The translations under genes were made by a program, and so were the position numbers. Positions 16,519-24,904 of a stretch of 64,000 nt of DNA are shown piece after piece. Numbering within the stretch: position 1 is the first letter of the stretch; the number at the start of each line of letters is the position of its first letter. The notes below the pieces were generated by a model that searched no databases, was not told the DNA's origin, and saw nothing but the letters and a program-made list of their open reading frames with translations. This DNA comes from Solirubrobacterales bacterium (lineage in GTDB: Bacteria > Actinomycetota > Thermoleophilia > Solirubrobacterales > Solirubrobacteraceae): assembly GCA_019240115.1 (NCBI GenBank), contig JAFAYV010000075.1, positions 1 through 64,000 on the forward strand. The letters run 5' to 3'.

Positions 16519-19237
16519 CCGTCAGCTCCTGGACCATCGGGGCCAGCTTCTCGACGGTCGTCGTGGTGCCCGCGGTGACCGTGACCATCGTGACCCCCCG
16601 CGTCATCCGCAGGCGCACGTAACGGGCGAGCGTCGGCGGGAAGCTCAGCCGGTCCACGCCCGCCGGGCTGTGCGAGCGCACCGTGATCAGCGTGCGCCAG
16701 TGGCGTCCATCGCGCGAGAACTGCAGCGCGTAGCCGGTGGCCCGCAGCGTCTTGACCGGACCGGGAGCGGGGTGGACGTTGGCTTTGGGCGGCGTCGGCC
16801 AGACATGGCCCCAGGTGATCGTGGCGCGGCGGATCGTGCGCGCCCCGTGGATGGGCGCGGTTAGCGTCGCCGGGAGCGCCGTGGGCTGCCACTGCGTCGC
16901 CGCGCTGCCGTCGACGGCCGCCAGCGCCGGCGCGCCCGGCTCAGCGCTCGAGGCGCGCGCGGCGACGCATCGGACGGCGTCGGAGGTGGGGTCGAGATCC
17001 GGGCGCGCGGTGACCACTCGCAGGGGGTGTCCGGCACGGACCGTTCGCCGTCCCGCGCGGGTGTTCACCGGGAGCGGCGCCCCCGACCGCAGCGTCACCG
17101 TCGATACCCGGGGGCCGATGGCGACGGTGAAGGTCCGCCCGTGCCAGGACAGGTCGCGCAGCGTGATCGCGCGCAGCTGCGCGTTCATCGTGGGGGCGAT
17201 CCGGACCCCGCCGGCGTCGAAGCGGAGCCCCGAGTAGCCGTAGAGGAACTCCTGGAGGAAGCCGCCGATCCCGGTCATGAACGTGAACGCGCCGCCGGTC
17301 CGGGTCTCCGAGAACTGATGAAACGGGTCCCGGATGAACGGCTCGTAGCTGCGGCGCGTGTCGACGAAGCTCGCGCAGCCCGGCGTGCGCAGCGCCGAGG
17401 TGTCGATCGAGTTGACGGCGTCGCTCATCGACGGCCCGCCGGGGTCGGTGCGCGGGACGTAGAAGTTCAGGTCGGCGCGCTGCACGCGCGGGGAGAGCGG
17501 GGCCCGCCACAGGTAGGGCAGCAGGGTCACGTCGGCCTGCTTGACCAGCTGCGAGTGATAGCCGGCGTACTCCGGGACGACCCCGAAGCGGTCGGTGTGC
17601 AGCGTCAGCCCGGCGCTGACCCGCGACCAGCGCGCCGGCGCGCGCACGCCGAGCACCCGCGCGGCGGCGATCGCGTCGCGGAGCGTCGCGCGAGCGCCGG
17701 CGAGGGTGAACGCCTCGTCGGTGACGTTCGGGTTCTCCTCGTCGGGTCCGGTCACGTGGTAGACGTGGTACTGGCCGTCGCGACCTCGGACCGCCCGCGA
17801 GGCCCAGAACACCGCGCCCTGGGAGATGACCGGCCAGCCGCGGGTCGCCAGCCACTGCCGGTCGCCCGTGGCCAGGTAGTACTGCCAGTTCGCCTGGGCG
17901 ATGTCGGCGGTGATGTGCTGCTCGTACAGGCCCTCGCTGTTGACCGAGACCGGCGGCGGGATTTGCTCGGTCCCGTCGAGCGCGCTCTCCCAGGGGAAGC
18001 GCGCGCCGGCGAAGCCGGTCGCCCGGGCGTGCCGCTGGGCGGCGGCGAGGCGATCGAAGCGGTAGGTCTCCATCGCGACCGCGAGGTCCGGATGCTGGGC
18101 GAGCAGCGACGGGAACATCCATGTCTCGGCGTCCCAGAAGATGTGGCCGTCGTAGCCGTTGGAGGACAGGCCCGCGGGCGACACGCTCCAGTCCTCGTCG
18201 GCGCGGGTGCTCGACCACAGATAGAACTGGCTGGCGTTGACGTCGGTGGCGACGGTGCGGTCGCCCGCGACGTCGATGCGCCCGCGCCACATCGCGGCCC
18301 ACGCCGCGTCGTTGGCGGCCAGCAGCGTCGCCGCGCCCCGGAGCGCGGCGGTCGAGGCGTCGAGCTGGGCGGACGCGGCCGGGTCCGACGAGGTCTGCGA
18401 ATCCTCGACGCCGACGTACTTGGTCAGGACGTAGGTCCGCCCGGCGGTGACCGGGAACGCGACGCGCTGCCCCAGGCTCTGCGAGACCGACTGGTCGACC
18501 GGCACGCTTGGGGCGGCGATGTTCGAGCCGACGACGAGCCGGTCGGCGACCGCGGCGGTGACGCCGGTGCCGAGCGCCGTCACGGTCACGGTCTGCAGGC
18601 GGGCGGCGGGATCGGAGGCCTTGGCGGCCTGGCGGGTGAGGACCGGCGGCAGCATGGGACCGGTGACCCGGTCGGCGGTGCCGTCGATCAGGTCGGTCAC
18701 CGTCGCGAGGCCGGTGTAGCGGGGCGTCAGCGTCAGCGTGACCACGCCGACGTGCGGGGCGGCCCGGTCGGTGAACACCCGATAGGTCAGGTCGCTGACG
18801 TGGCCGTCGGGAGCCCGCCAGCGCGCGGTGGTGGTGATCACCCCGGTGTGCAGATCGATCGACTGGCGCCAGCTCGACGTTCTGCCGCGCCTGAACGGCG
18901 CGAACGTCACGCCCCCGTCGGCGAAGCTCAGCGTCGACCAGGTCGGGATGTTGGCGCGCTGCTGCACGAGGTCGGAGACCTTCCCCATCGACGGCTTGGC
19001 GTAGAAGCCGGCAAGCTCGGCCTGGGCCGGCACGGTGCCGCCGGCGTAGCCCTGGCCGGCGGCGGGGACGCGGATGCCGAGCAGCCCGTTGCCCGTGAAC
19101 GTCGGCGCGTAGTGCGACGCCCCGCTCGTCGAGGTCGCGCTGAGCACGAACGCGCCCGCGTTGCCGGCGGCGCGCGCCGCGGCGGGCATCAGCAAGCAGA
19201 TGGCGACCACCAGTCCCGCCAGCGTCCTCGCACGCAT
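16511..19237 (-). CDS. Secreted GH65-family glycoside hydrolase with C-terminal discoidin-like domain
   Basis: The 908-residue protein starts with a Sec signal peptide (residues 1-24, LAGLVVAICLLMPAAARAAG). The GH65 N-terminal beta-sandwich region follows to about residue 370. The alpha/alpha barrel comes next, with GHIFWDAETWMFPSL, FPWESALDG, QHITADIAQANWQYYLATGD and the general-acid motif GPDEENPNVTDEAF. The last 150 residues resemble an F5/8-type C carbohydrate-binding domain (AVDGSAATQWQ...LARYVRLRMTRG). Characterised GH65 members act on trehalose, kojibiose or other alpha-glucosides; the acid trehalase/PGGHG branch looks nearest because it is extracytoplasmic and hydrolytic. Start ATG 19237 has GAGGAGGAGG upstream. 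The gene is divergent from the NTF2-like gene. Confidence 0.85.
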   Translation of the reverse strand: MRARTLAGLVVAICLLMPAAARAAGNAGAFVLSATSTSGASHYAPTFTGNGLLGIRVPAAGQGYAGGTVPAQAELAGFYAKPSMGKVSDLVQQRANIPTWSTLSFADGGVTFAPFRRGRTSSWRQSIDLHTGVITTTARWRAPDGHVSDLTYRVFTDRAAPHVGVVTLTLTPRYTGLATVTDLIDGTADRVTGPMLPPVLTRQAAKASDPAARLQTVTVTALGTGVTAAVADRLVVGSNIAAPSVPVDQSVSQSLGQRVAFPVTAGRTYVLTKYVGVEDSQTSSDPAASAQLDASTAALRGAATLLAANDAAWAAMWRGRIDVAGDRTVATDVNASQFYLWSSTRADEDWSVSPAGLSSNGYDGHIFWDAETWMFPSLLAQHPDLAVAMETYRFDRLAAAQRHARATGFAGARFPWESALDGTEQIPPPVSVNSEGLYEQHITADIAQANWQYYLATGDRQWLATRGWPVISQGAVFWASRAVRGRDGQYHVYHVTGPDEENPNVTDEAFTLAGARATLRDAIAAARVLGVRAPARWSRVSAGLTLHTDRFGVVPEYAGYHSQLVKQADVTLLPYLWRAPLSPRVQRADLNFYVPRTDPGGPSMSDAVNSIDTSALRTPGCASFVDTRRSYEPFIRDPFHQFSETRTGGAFTFMTGIGGFLQEFLYGYSGLRFDAGGVRIAPTMNAQLRAITLRDLSWHGRTFTVAIGPRVSTVTLRSGAPLPVNTRAGRRTVRAGHPLRVVTARPDLDPTSDAVRCVAARASSAEPGAPALAAVDGSAATQWQPTALPATLTAPIHGARTIRRATITWGHVWPTPPKANVHPAPGPVKTLRATGYALQFSRDGRHWRTLITVRSHSPAGVDRLSFPPTLARYVRLRMTRGVTMVTVTAGTTTTVEKLAPMVQELTVS

Positions 19238-19316
19238 CGCGCACCTCCTCCTCGGATTGCCGCGGCAGCATATGCCCGACGAGCCGGCGCCGCAATTCCG
19301 GCGTAGGATGCCAGCG

Positions 19317-19940
19317 GTGAGCGACGACGAGCAGGTCATCCGCGCGCTCGTCGAGAACTGGGTGGTCTGGCGCGACGCGGGCGATTGGGATCGCTTCGCC
19401 ACCGTCTGGCACGACGACGGTGTGATGATGGCCACCTGGTTCCAGGGGCCGGCGGGCGAGTTCATCCGCGTCAGCCGCGACGGGTTCGAGCGGGGGGTGC
19501 GGATCCTGCACTTCCTCGGCGGGACCTCGATCGACCTCGCCGGCGACCGGGCGGTCGCGCAGACCAAGATGACGATCGCCCAGCGAGCGACCGTGCACGA
19601 GGTCGAGTGCGACGTCGTCTGCACCGGGCGCTTCTACGACCTGCTCGAGCGCCGCGACGGCCGCTGGGGAATCGTGCTCCGGCAACCGATCTACGAGCGC
19701 GACCGGCTCGATCCGGTCGATCCGGCGGCGCGGCTGGCGCTCGATCCCGGGGCGCTCGCCGAGTTCCCGGACGGCTACCGCCATCTCGCCTACGCGCAGA
19801 CGGCGATCGGTTACCGGGTCAAGCGCGACATGCCGGGGCTGACCGGGCCCGAGGTGACCGCGCTCTACGCCCGTGGCGCGCGCTGGCTCGCCGGTGAGAA
19901 CGACAGGCGGCAACGAGATGCCCTCGCGAGCCGCGAGTGA
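19317..19940 (+). CDS. SnoaL/NTF2-like fold protein
   Basis: The 207-residue protein reads as a SnoaL-like alpha+beta barrel: VIRALVENWVVWRDAGDWDRFATVWHDDGVMMATWFQGP, GTSIDLAGDRAVAQTKMTI and a central TVHEVECDVVCTGRFYDLLERRDGRWGIVLRQPIYERDRL. The family is used for small-molecule isomerases, dehydratases and binding proteins; no function can be assigned. GTG 19317 is preferred because AGGA lies 8 nt upstream; in-frame ATGs at 19272 and 19308 are alternatives, and 19308 would place the ribosome site over the start. Its last 23 bp overlap the next gene, suggesting coupling. Confidence 0.75.
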   Translation: MSDDEQVIRALVENWVVWRDAGDWDRFATVWHDDGVMMATWFQGPAGEFIRVSRDGFERGVRILHFLGGTSIDLAGDRAVAQTKMTIAQRATVHEVECDVVCTGRFYDLLERRDGRWGIVLRQPIYERDRLDPVDPAARLALDPGALAEFPDGYRHLAYAQTAIGYRVKRDMPGLTGPEVTALYARGARWLAGENDRRQRDALASRE

Positions 19941-20970
19941 GCTGCTGCTCGTCGGCAGCCTGCCGGCGCCATCCACCGAAGACGCCCTGCGCGCCGGGGC
20001 GCAACTGTTCGGCGACCTCGTGTTCGCCCTGCCCGACGGCGAGACCGGCCCGCGCGCGGCGTGGGTGGGCTACGAGCGCGAGCGGCTGTGCCGGCCGAAC
20101 CCCGACGTCGTCGTCGTCCAGGAGACCGAGTCGCCGACCGGCGTCCCGCGTCACGCCTACGAGACCCCGATCTTCGCCGTCCGCGAGGGGGCGACCGAGC
20201 TGCACTGGGACAGCTGGCCGCGGATCGACGACGCGATCGCGTCGTATCGGACCTTCCGCGAGCTGCGCGAGGCGGGGGCGATCCCGGCGGGCCTGCGCTT
20301 CCAGGTCGGGCTGCCGTTTCCGGCGAGCGCGCTAAACGCGTTCAAGGCTGACTTCGCCGGCGACTATCCGATCGCCGAGCGCGGCTTCGAGGAGCTCGTC
20401 GCCCGCGAGCTCGCGCGGTTGATCGCCGAGATCCCGCCTCAGGAGCTGGCCATCCAGTGGGACATGGCCTACGAGCCCCAGGACATCGAGGGGGTTCTCG
20501 CGTGGACCGAAGGCGACGCCTGGGAGCGCTTCGCCGGCCCCGCGCGTCGCCTCACCCCGCTCATTCCCGAGGAGACGCTCGTCGGCTACCACCTCTGCTA
20601 CGGCACGTTTCCCGAGTGGCCGATGTACGAGACCCAGGACCTGAGCGTGCTCGTGCGGATGGCCAACTACGCGGTCGCCGAGTCCGGGCGCGTCGTCGAC
20701 TGGCTCCACCTCGCCGGGCCGCGCTACCTGCGCTCCGAGGACGCGCGCTTCTTCGCCCCGCTCGCCGACCTGCGCCCCGAGAGCGCCCGCGTGTTCCTCG
20801 GGATCGTGCTGCCGCTCGACGGCATCTCGGGCCTGCGCCGCCGGCACGCCACCGCTCGCCGCTATCTCGACGACTTCGGAGTCGCCATGTATTGCGGGTT
20901 CGGTCGCCAGCCGGGTCGCGACGGCGCCGAGACGATGCGCGAGCACGCCGAGACGGTGCGCGCCCTGTGA
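19918..20970 (+). CDS. MetE/UROD-superfamily-like TIM-barrel protein of unknown function
   Basis: The 350-residue protein resembles the C-terminal fold of cobalamin-independent methionine synthase without its full-length partner domain: LLVGSLPAPSTEDALRAG, LPDGETGPRAAWVGYERE, an EELVARELARLIAEIPPQELAIQWDMAYE segment, and a conserved GYHLCYGT with Cys, then WLHLAGPRYLR. The LVGSLP and PDGE patterns occur in MetE-like domains, but the zinc-ligand set of MetE cannot be confirmed by eye. It starts inside the NTF2-like gene and probably works with it. The pair has been seen in other bacteria only as unnamed proteins as far as I can recall, so the role is open. Confidence 0.7.
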   Translation: MPSRAASELLLVGSLPAPSTEDALRAGAQLFGDLVFALPDGETGPRAAWVGYERERLCRPNPDVVVVQETESPTGVPRHAYETPIFAVREGATELHWDSWPRIDDAIASYRTFRELREAGAIPAGLRFQVGLPFPASALNAFKADFAGDYPIAERGFEELVARELARLIAEIPPQELAIQWDMAYEPQDIEGVLAWTEGDAWERFAGPARRLTPLIPEETLVGYHLCYGTFPEWPMYETQDLSVLVRMANYAVAESGRVVDWLHLAGPRYLRSEDARFFAPLADLRPESARVFLGIVLPLDGISGLRRRHATARRYLDDFGVAMYCGFGRQPGRDGAETMREHAETVRAL

Positions 20971-21018
20971 CCTGATCGCCGTCCGCCCGGATGGGCCCGA
21001 CTAACCTCGCTGCGGGCC

Positions 21019-22584
21019 GTGGGTCAGATCGAGTTCATCCTCATCGCGCTGCTGGTGACCGTCGTGCTGCTCGCCTCGGCGGCGCGCGCGGCGGGCCTGC
21101 CGTACCCGATCGTGCTCGTGCTCGGCGGGCTCGCGCTCGGCTTCGTCCCGGGCGCGCCGAAGGCGCGCCTGCCCCCCGACCTCGTGCTCGTCATCTTCCT
21201 GCCGCCGCTCGTCTATGCCTCGGCGTTCTTCACGAGCCTCAGCGACCTGCGCCGGAACCTGCGGCCGATCGGCCTGCTGTCGATCGGCCTCGTGCTCGCC
21301 ACGACCGCCACCGTCGGCGTCGTCGCGCACGCGGTCGTGCCCGGGCTCTCGTGGGCGGCGGCGTTCACGCTGGGCGCGATCGTCGGCCCGACCGACGCGA
21401 TCGCGGTGGGCGCGATCGTCCGGCGGGTGGGGCTGCCGCGGAGCATCGTCAACGTGCTCGAGGGCGAGAGCCTGATCAACGACGGAACAGCGCTCGTCGC
21501 CTACAAGGTGGCCGTCACCGCCGCGGTCACGGGGGCGTTCTCGGTCGCGAGCGCCGGCTTGCACTTCATCGCCGACGCCGCCGGCGGGATCGCCATCGGG
21601 CTCGCCGTCGGCTACGTCATCTCCGAGATCCGCCGCCGGCTCGACGACCCGGTGATCGAGAACACGATCGGCCTGCTGTCGGGCTATGCCGCCTACGTGC
21701 CGGCGGCGCAGGCCGGCGCCTCCGGGGTCCTCGCCGCGGTGACCGTCGGCGTGTTCCTCGGCTTCCGGGCGCCGTTCATCGTCTCGCCCTCGACACGGCT
21801 GCAGGGCTCGATGATGTGGGAGATCCTCGTCTTCCTGCTCAACGCGATCCTGTTCGTGCTGATCGGGCTGCAGCTGCCGATGGTCGTCCACGCGCTCGGC
21901 CACCGCTCGATCCCGAGGCTGATCGGGTACGGCGCGCTCGTCGCCGCGACGGTGATCGCGACCCGGTTGGTCTGGCAGCAGACGGTGGTCCATTTCATCC
22001 GTGCCGTCGATCGCCGCCCGGCGGTCCGGGGGCGCCGGGTCTCGTGGCGGGTGCGGATGGTCGTCGGCTGGTGTGGCATCCGCGGGGCGGTGTCGCTGGC
22101 CGCCGCGCTCGCCCTCCCGCCCGACTTCCCCGATCGCGAGCTGCTCGTGTTCATGACCTTCGCGGTCATCCTCGTCACGCTCATCGGGCAGGGGCTGACC
22201 CTGCCCCGGCTGATCCGGGCGCTCGGCGTCGTCGACGACGGCGACGAGGGGCGCGCCGAGCTGCGGGCCCGGCTGGTGGCGACGAAGGCCGCCCTGCGTC
22301 GCATCGACGAGCTCGGCGGCGAGGAGTGGACGCGTGACGACACGATCGAGCGCCTGCACGGCCAGTACGCGTACCGCAAGCGCCGGCTCGCCGCCCGGGC
22401 GGGCAAGATCGAGGACGACGGCTACGAGGACCGCTCGGTCGCCTATCAGACGATGGTCCGCGAGGTGCTCGAGGCCCAGCGGGCCGAGCTCATCCGCCTG
22501 CGCAACGACGGCACGATCTCGGCCGGCACGATGGCCCGGCTCGAGCGCGAGTTCGACCTCGAGGACGAGCGTCTCGAGATCTGA
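21019..22584 (+). CDS. CPA1-family Na+/H+ antiporter
   Basis: The 521-residue membrane protein has about 12 transmembrane helices up to residue 415, then a hydrophilic helical tail. The ion-binding motifs of the NhaP/NHE type are plain: FLPPLVYASAF, GAIVGPTDAIAVGAIVRRVG with the conserved Thr-Asp, EGESLINDGTALVAYK with the Asn-Asp, and WCGIRGAVSLAAALALP. It exchanges cytoplasmic Na+ (or K+) for external protons to control pH and salt. The GTG start at 21019 begins directly with the first helix. It ends 4 bp before the end of the convergent KimA-like K+ importer. Confidence 0.93.
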   Translation: MGQIEFILIALLVTVVLLASAARAAGLPYPIVLVLGGLALGFVPGAPKARLPPDLVLVIFLPPLVYASAFFTSLSDLRRNLRPIGLLSIGLVLATTATVGVVAHAVVPGLSWAAAFTLGAIVGPTDAIAVGAIVRRVGLPRSIVNVLEGESLINDGTALVAYKVAVTAAVTGAFSVASAGLHFIADAAGGIAIGLAVGYVISEIRRRLDDPVIENTIGLLSGYAAYVPAAQAGASGVLAAVTVGVFLGFRAPFIVSPSTRLQGSMMWEILVFLLNAILFVLIGLQLPMVVHALGHRSIPRLIGYGALVAATVIATRLVWQQTVVHFIRAVDRRPAVRGRRVSWRVRMVVGWCGIRGAVSLAAALALPPDFPDRELLVFMTFAVILVTLIGQGLTLPRLIRALGVVDDGDEGRAELRARLVATKAALRRIDELGGEEWTRDDTIERLHGQYAYRKRRLAARAGKIEDDGYEDRSVAYQTMVREVLEAQRAELIRLRNDGTISAGTMARLEREFDLEDERLEI

Positions 22585-22587
22585 GTC

Positions 22588-24462
22588 TCAGTCGTGCAGC
22601 CGGAAGGGCAGCGTGGCCACGACGACGTCGGTGCGCGCCTTCAGCACCGCGGCGAGCAGCCGGCCGCGCTGGTTGTGCAGGATCTCGTGGCGGCGCTTTC
22701 GGGGCAGGATCTCGGGGATGAGCACGGTGATGGTCTCGTCGGCGCCGTCCAATGACTTGACGTAGCGCAGCGTGGAGCGGATCAGCGAGCGCTGCCCGTC
22801 GACGAGCACCTCGAGCGCCGGCGCCCCGGTCCACTCCGCCCAGGCGGATTCGATCCGCCGCGCCTCCTCCTCGTCGGCCGCGACCGCGAGCGCGATCACC
22901 GTGTCGCCGAGCGACATCGCGGCGCTGACGGCCCGCTCGGTGAGCAGGTTGACGACGGTCGTGGGCACGATGACGATGCTCTCGTGCCGCTGCGGGCACG
23001 GCGGGGTGAGGCCGAGGCGAAGCTCGCGCCCGACCTCCGCGTAGTAGGTCTCGGTGCGCGAGAACAGGAACACCAGCAGCGGCACGGCGAGCACGACCAC
23101 CCAGGCGCCCTCGAGGAACTTCGTGCCCAGGAACACGAGCACCGCGATCGCGGTCATCGTCGCGCCGGCCCCGTTGACCGCGGCGCGCAGCTGCCAGCGG
23201 CTGGGTCGCTCCGCCCGCCAGTGGCGCACGAGCCCGAGCTGGCTGAGCGTGAAGCCGAGGAACACGCCGATCGTGAACAGCGGGATCAGCCGGTCGGTCT
23301 CGGCGCTGACCGCCAGCAGGAGCAGCAGCGACGCGAGCGCGAGCACGACGATCCCGATCCGGTACACGGGACGCTCGGCGCGCAGATAGAACGCGTGGGG
23401 CATGCGGTGGTCGCGCGCCAGCAGGCTCATCAGCACCGGCAGCCCGCCGAAGCTCGTGTTGGCGGCGAAGCCGAGCACGACGGTCACGGCCAGGTTGGAG
23501 ATGTAGAACGGCACCCCCTTGCCCAGCGACCCCGCGGTCAGCTGGGCGAGCACGGTCACCCCGCCGCGCGGCTGCACGTGGTGGATGTGGATGACCACGG
23601 CGAGACCGCCCAGCATCACCGCCAGCAGCAGCCCGAGCAGGATCTCGGTCTTCTGCGCGGTGCGCGCCCGGGGCTTGCGAAACGCCGGCACCCCGTTGGC
23701 GATCGCCTCCACCCCGGTGACCGCCGAGCAGCCCGCGGCGAACGCCTTCAGGATGAGGATCACCCCGATGGCCTCGGTGGCCTTGAACGGCTCGCTGGAT
23801 CCGATGTGACGCGAGGAGTGAAACGCGACCAGACCGAGCACGATCGTCGCGAGCACGCTGAGGATGAAGATCAACGTCGGCGCCGCCAGCAGCTTCGCCG
23901 ACTCGCTGAGCCCGAACAGGTTCACGACGGTCAGGATCCCCAGCCCGATCATCGACACCAGGACGAGATGGTGGGCCAGGCTCGGGAACACGCTGCCCAG
24001 GCTCGCCGCCCCGGCGGCGAGGCTCACCGCGACCGTCAGGACGTAGTCGACGACCAGCGACGCGGCGGCCACCAGCGCCGGCCAGCGTCCCAGGTTGGCC
24101 TTGGAGACGGCATACGCGCCGCCGCCGTCGGTATGCGCGCCGATCACCTGCGTGTAGGAGATGACCAGCAGCACCAGCATCCCGCAGATCACGAGCGTGA
24201 TCGGCAGCGTGAACCGCAGCGCGCCGGCGCCGGCGGCCACCAGCACCAGCATCATCGCCTCGGGGCCGTAGGCGACGCTGGACAGCGCGTCGAGGCTGAG
24301 CGCCGACAGGCCGCCGAGCACGCTCAGGTCGTTCCCCGGCTCGGAGTGCTTGCCGGTGATCGGGCCGCGGGCGCGTCGTGACCCCGGCCCGATCCGGGTC
24401 AGGCGCTGCCAGGTCGGGCCGGGGCCCCCCGGCGGCGGCGAGGTGGCGACGGGGTCAGACAT
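22588..24462 (-). CDS. kimA: KimA-like high-affinity potassium importer (APC superfamily)
   Basis: The 624-residue protein has 12 predicted membrane helices followed by a cytoplasmic domain of about 160 residues. It matches Bacillus KimA (YdaO) in block after block: LDALSSVAYGPEAM, DGGGAYAVSKANLG, LFGLSESAKLLAAPTLIF, CSAVTGVEAIANGVPAFRKP, ANTSFGGLPVLMSLLARDHRMP and the C-terminal RRHEILHNQRGRLL...VVVATLPFRL. KimA brings in K+ with protons and in Bacillus is controlled by c-di-AMP. Only about 110 bp separate this gene from the next upstream plus-strand reading frame, too little for the c-di-AMP riboswitch often found before kimA. Annotation as a generic amino-acid permease would be a common but weaker alternative. 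Confidence 0.88.
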   Translation of the reverse strand: MSDPVATSPPPGGPGPTWQRLTRIGPGSRRARGPITGKHSEPGNDLSVLGGLSALSLDALSSVAYGPEAMMLVLVAAGAGALRFTLPITLVICGMLVLLVISYTQVIGAHTDGGGAYAVSKANLGRWPALVAAASLVVDYVLTVAVSLAAGAASLGSVFPSLAHHLVLVSMIGLGILTVVNLFGLSESAKLLAAPTLIFILSVLATIVLGLVAFHSSRHIGSSEPFKATEAIGVILILKAFAAGCSAVTGVEAIANGVPAFRKPRARTAQKTEILLGLLLAVMLGGLAVVIHIHHVQPRGGVTVLAQLTAGSLGKGVPFYISNLAVTVVLGFAANTSFGGLPVLMSLLARDHRMPHAFYLRAERPVYRIGIVVLALASLLLLLAVSAETDRLIPLFTIGVFLGFTLSQLGLVRHWRAERPSRWQLRAAVNGAGATMTAIAVLVFLGTKFLEGAWVVVLAVPLLVFLFSRTETYYAEVGRELRLGLTPPCPQRHESIVIVPTTVVNLLTERAVSAAMSLGDTVIALAVAADEEEARRIESAWAEWTGAPALEVLVDGQRSLIRSTLRYVKSLDGADETITVLIPEILPRKRRHEILHNQRGRLLAAVLKARTDVVVATLPFRLHD

Positions 24463-24574
24463 CTGAGCGGCGGCTGCACGATACGCCGATCAGACGCCGC
24501 CTGTAACGAAATCTCAACGCCGGCGCGCGGATTCTCCACGTCGCCTTAGCGCCGCGTGATCGAAGATCGAGAGC

Positions 24575-24904
24575 GTGGACGCTCTGATCGGCTGGCTCAT
24601 CCTCGCCGTGTTGATGCTGGCGGCCGTGGCGATCGGGCGCTGGGCCGAGCGCAGCCGCCGCGCGAGCGAGCGCAACGCGACGCCCGACCCGCCGCCGCCA
24701 CGGCTCGCGACGCCCAGCTTCGAGGACTCGCCCGCCGGCGCTCCCCGTCCCCGTCCCGCGCGTCCCGCGCCAGCGCGTGCCCGCGGCGCCGGCGAGCCGC
24801 CGGCCGTCCGCGAGCCGCGGGGCTCGGTGGCGACGATCAGCCCGCGCGGGTCACGGCCCCGGCGCTCGCGCGCGGGAGCTCGGTCGGGTTGTCCTGATCG
24901 ATGA
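24575..24904 (+). CDS. Possible small membrane-anchored protein
   Basis: A GTG-started frame of 109 residues begins with one clear membrane helix (LIGWLILAVLMLAAVAIGRW) and continues as a Pro/Arg-rich tail without recognisable domains. It is divergent from kimA and its last 68 bp overlap the 3' end of the minus-strand exporter. The upstream sequence has only a weak purine stretch (GAGA). The hydrophobic start argues for a real gene; the basic, low-complexity tail may be an artefact of high GC. No function can be given. Confidence 0.38.
   Translation: MDALIGWLILAVLMLAAVAIGRWAERSRRASERNATPDPPPPRLATPSFEDSPAGAPRPRPARPAPARARGAGEPPAVREPRGSVATISPRGSRPRRSRAGARSGCPDR

Noticed and set aside
16941-19976. 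Long frames overlapping the GH65 gene on both strands
   Set aside because: The GH65 frame has a signal peptide, ribosome site and catalytic motifs; the others are Arg/Pro/Ala-rich shadows.
24463-24574. c-di-AMP (ydaO-type) riboswitch before kimA
   Set aside because: The gap is about 110 bp and I could not see the conserved pseudo-symmetrical elements; the known riboswitch is longer.
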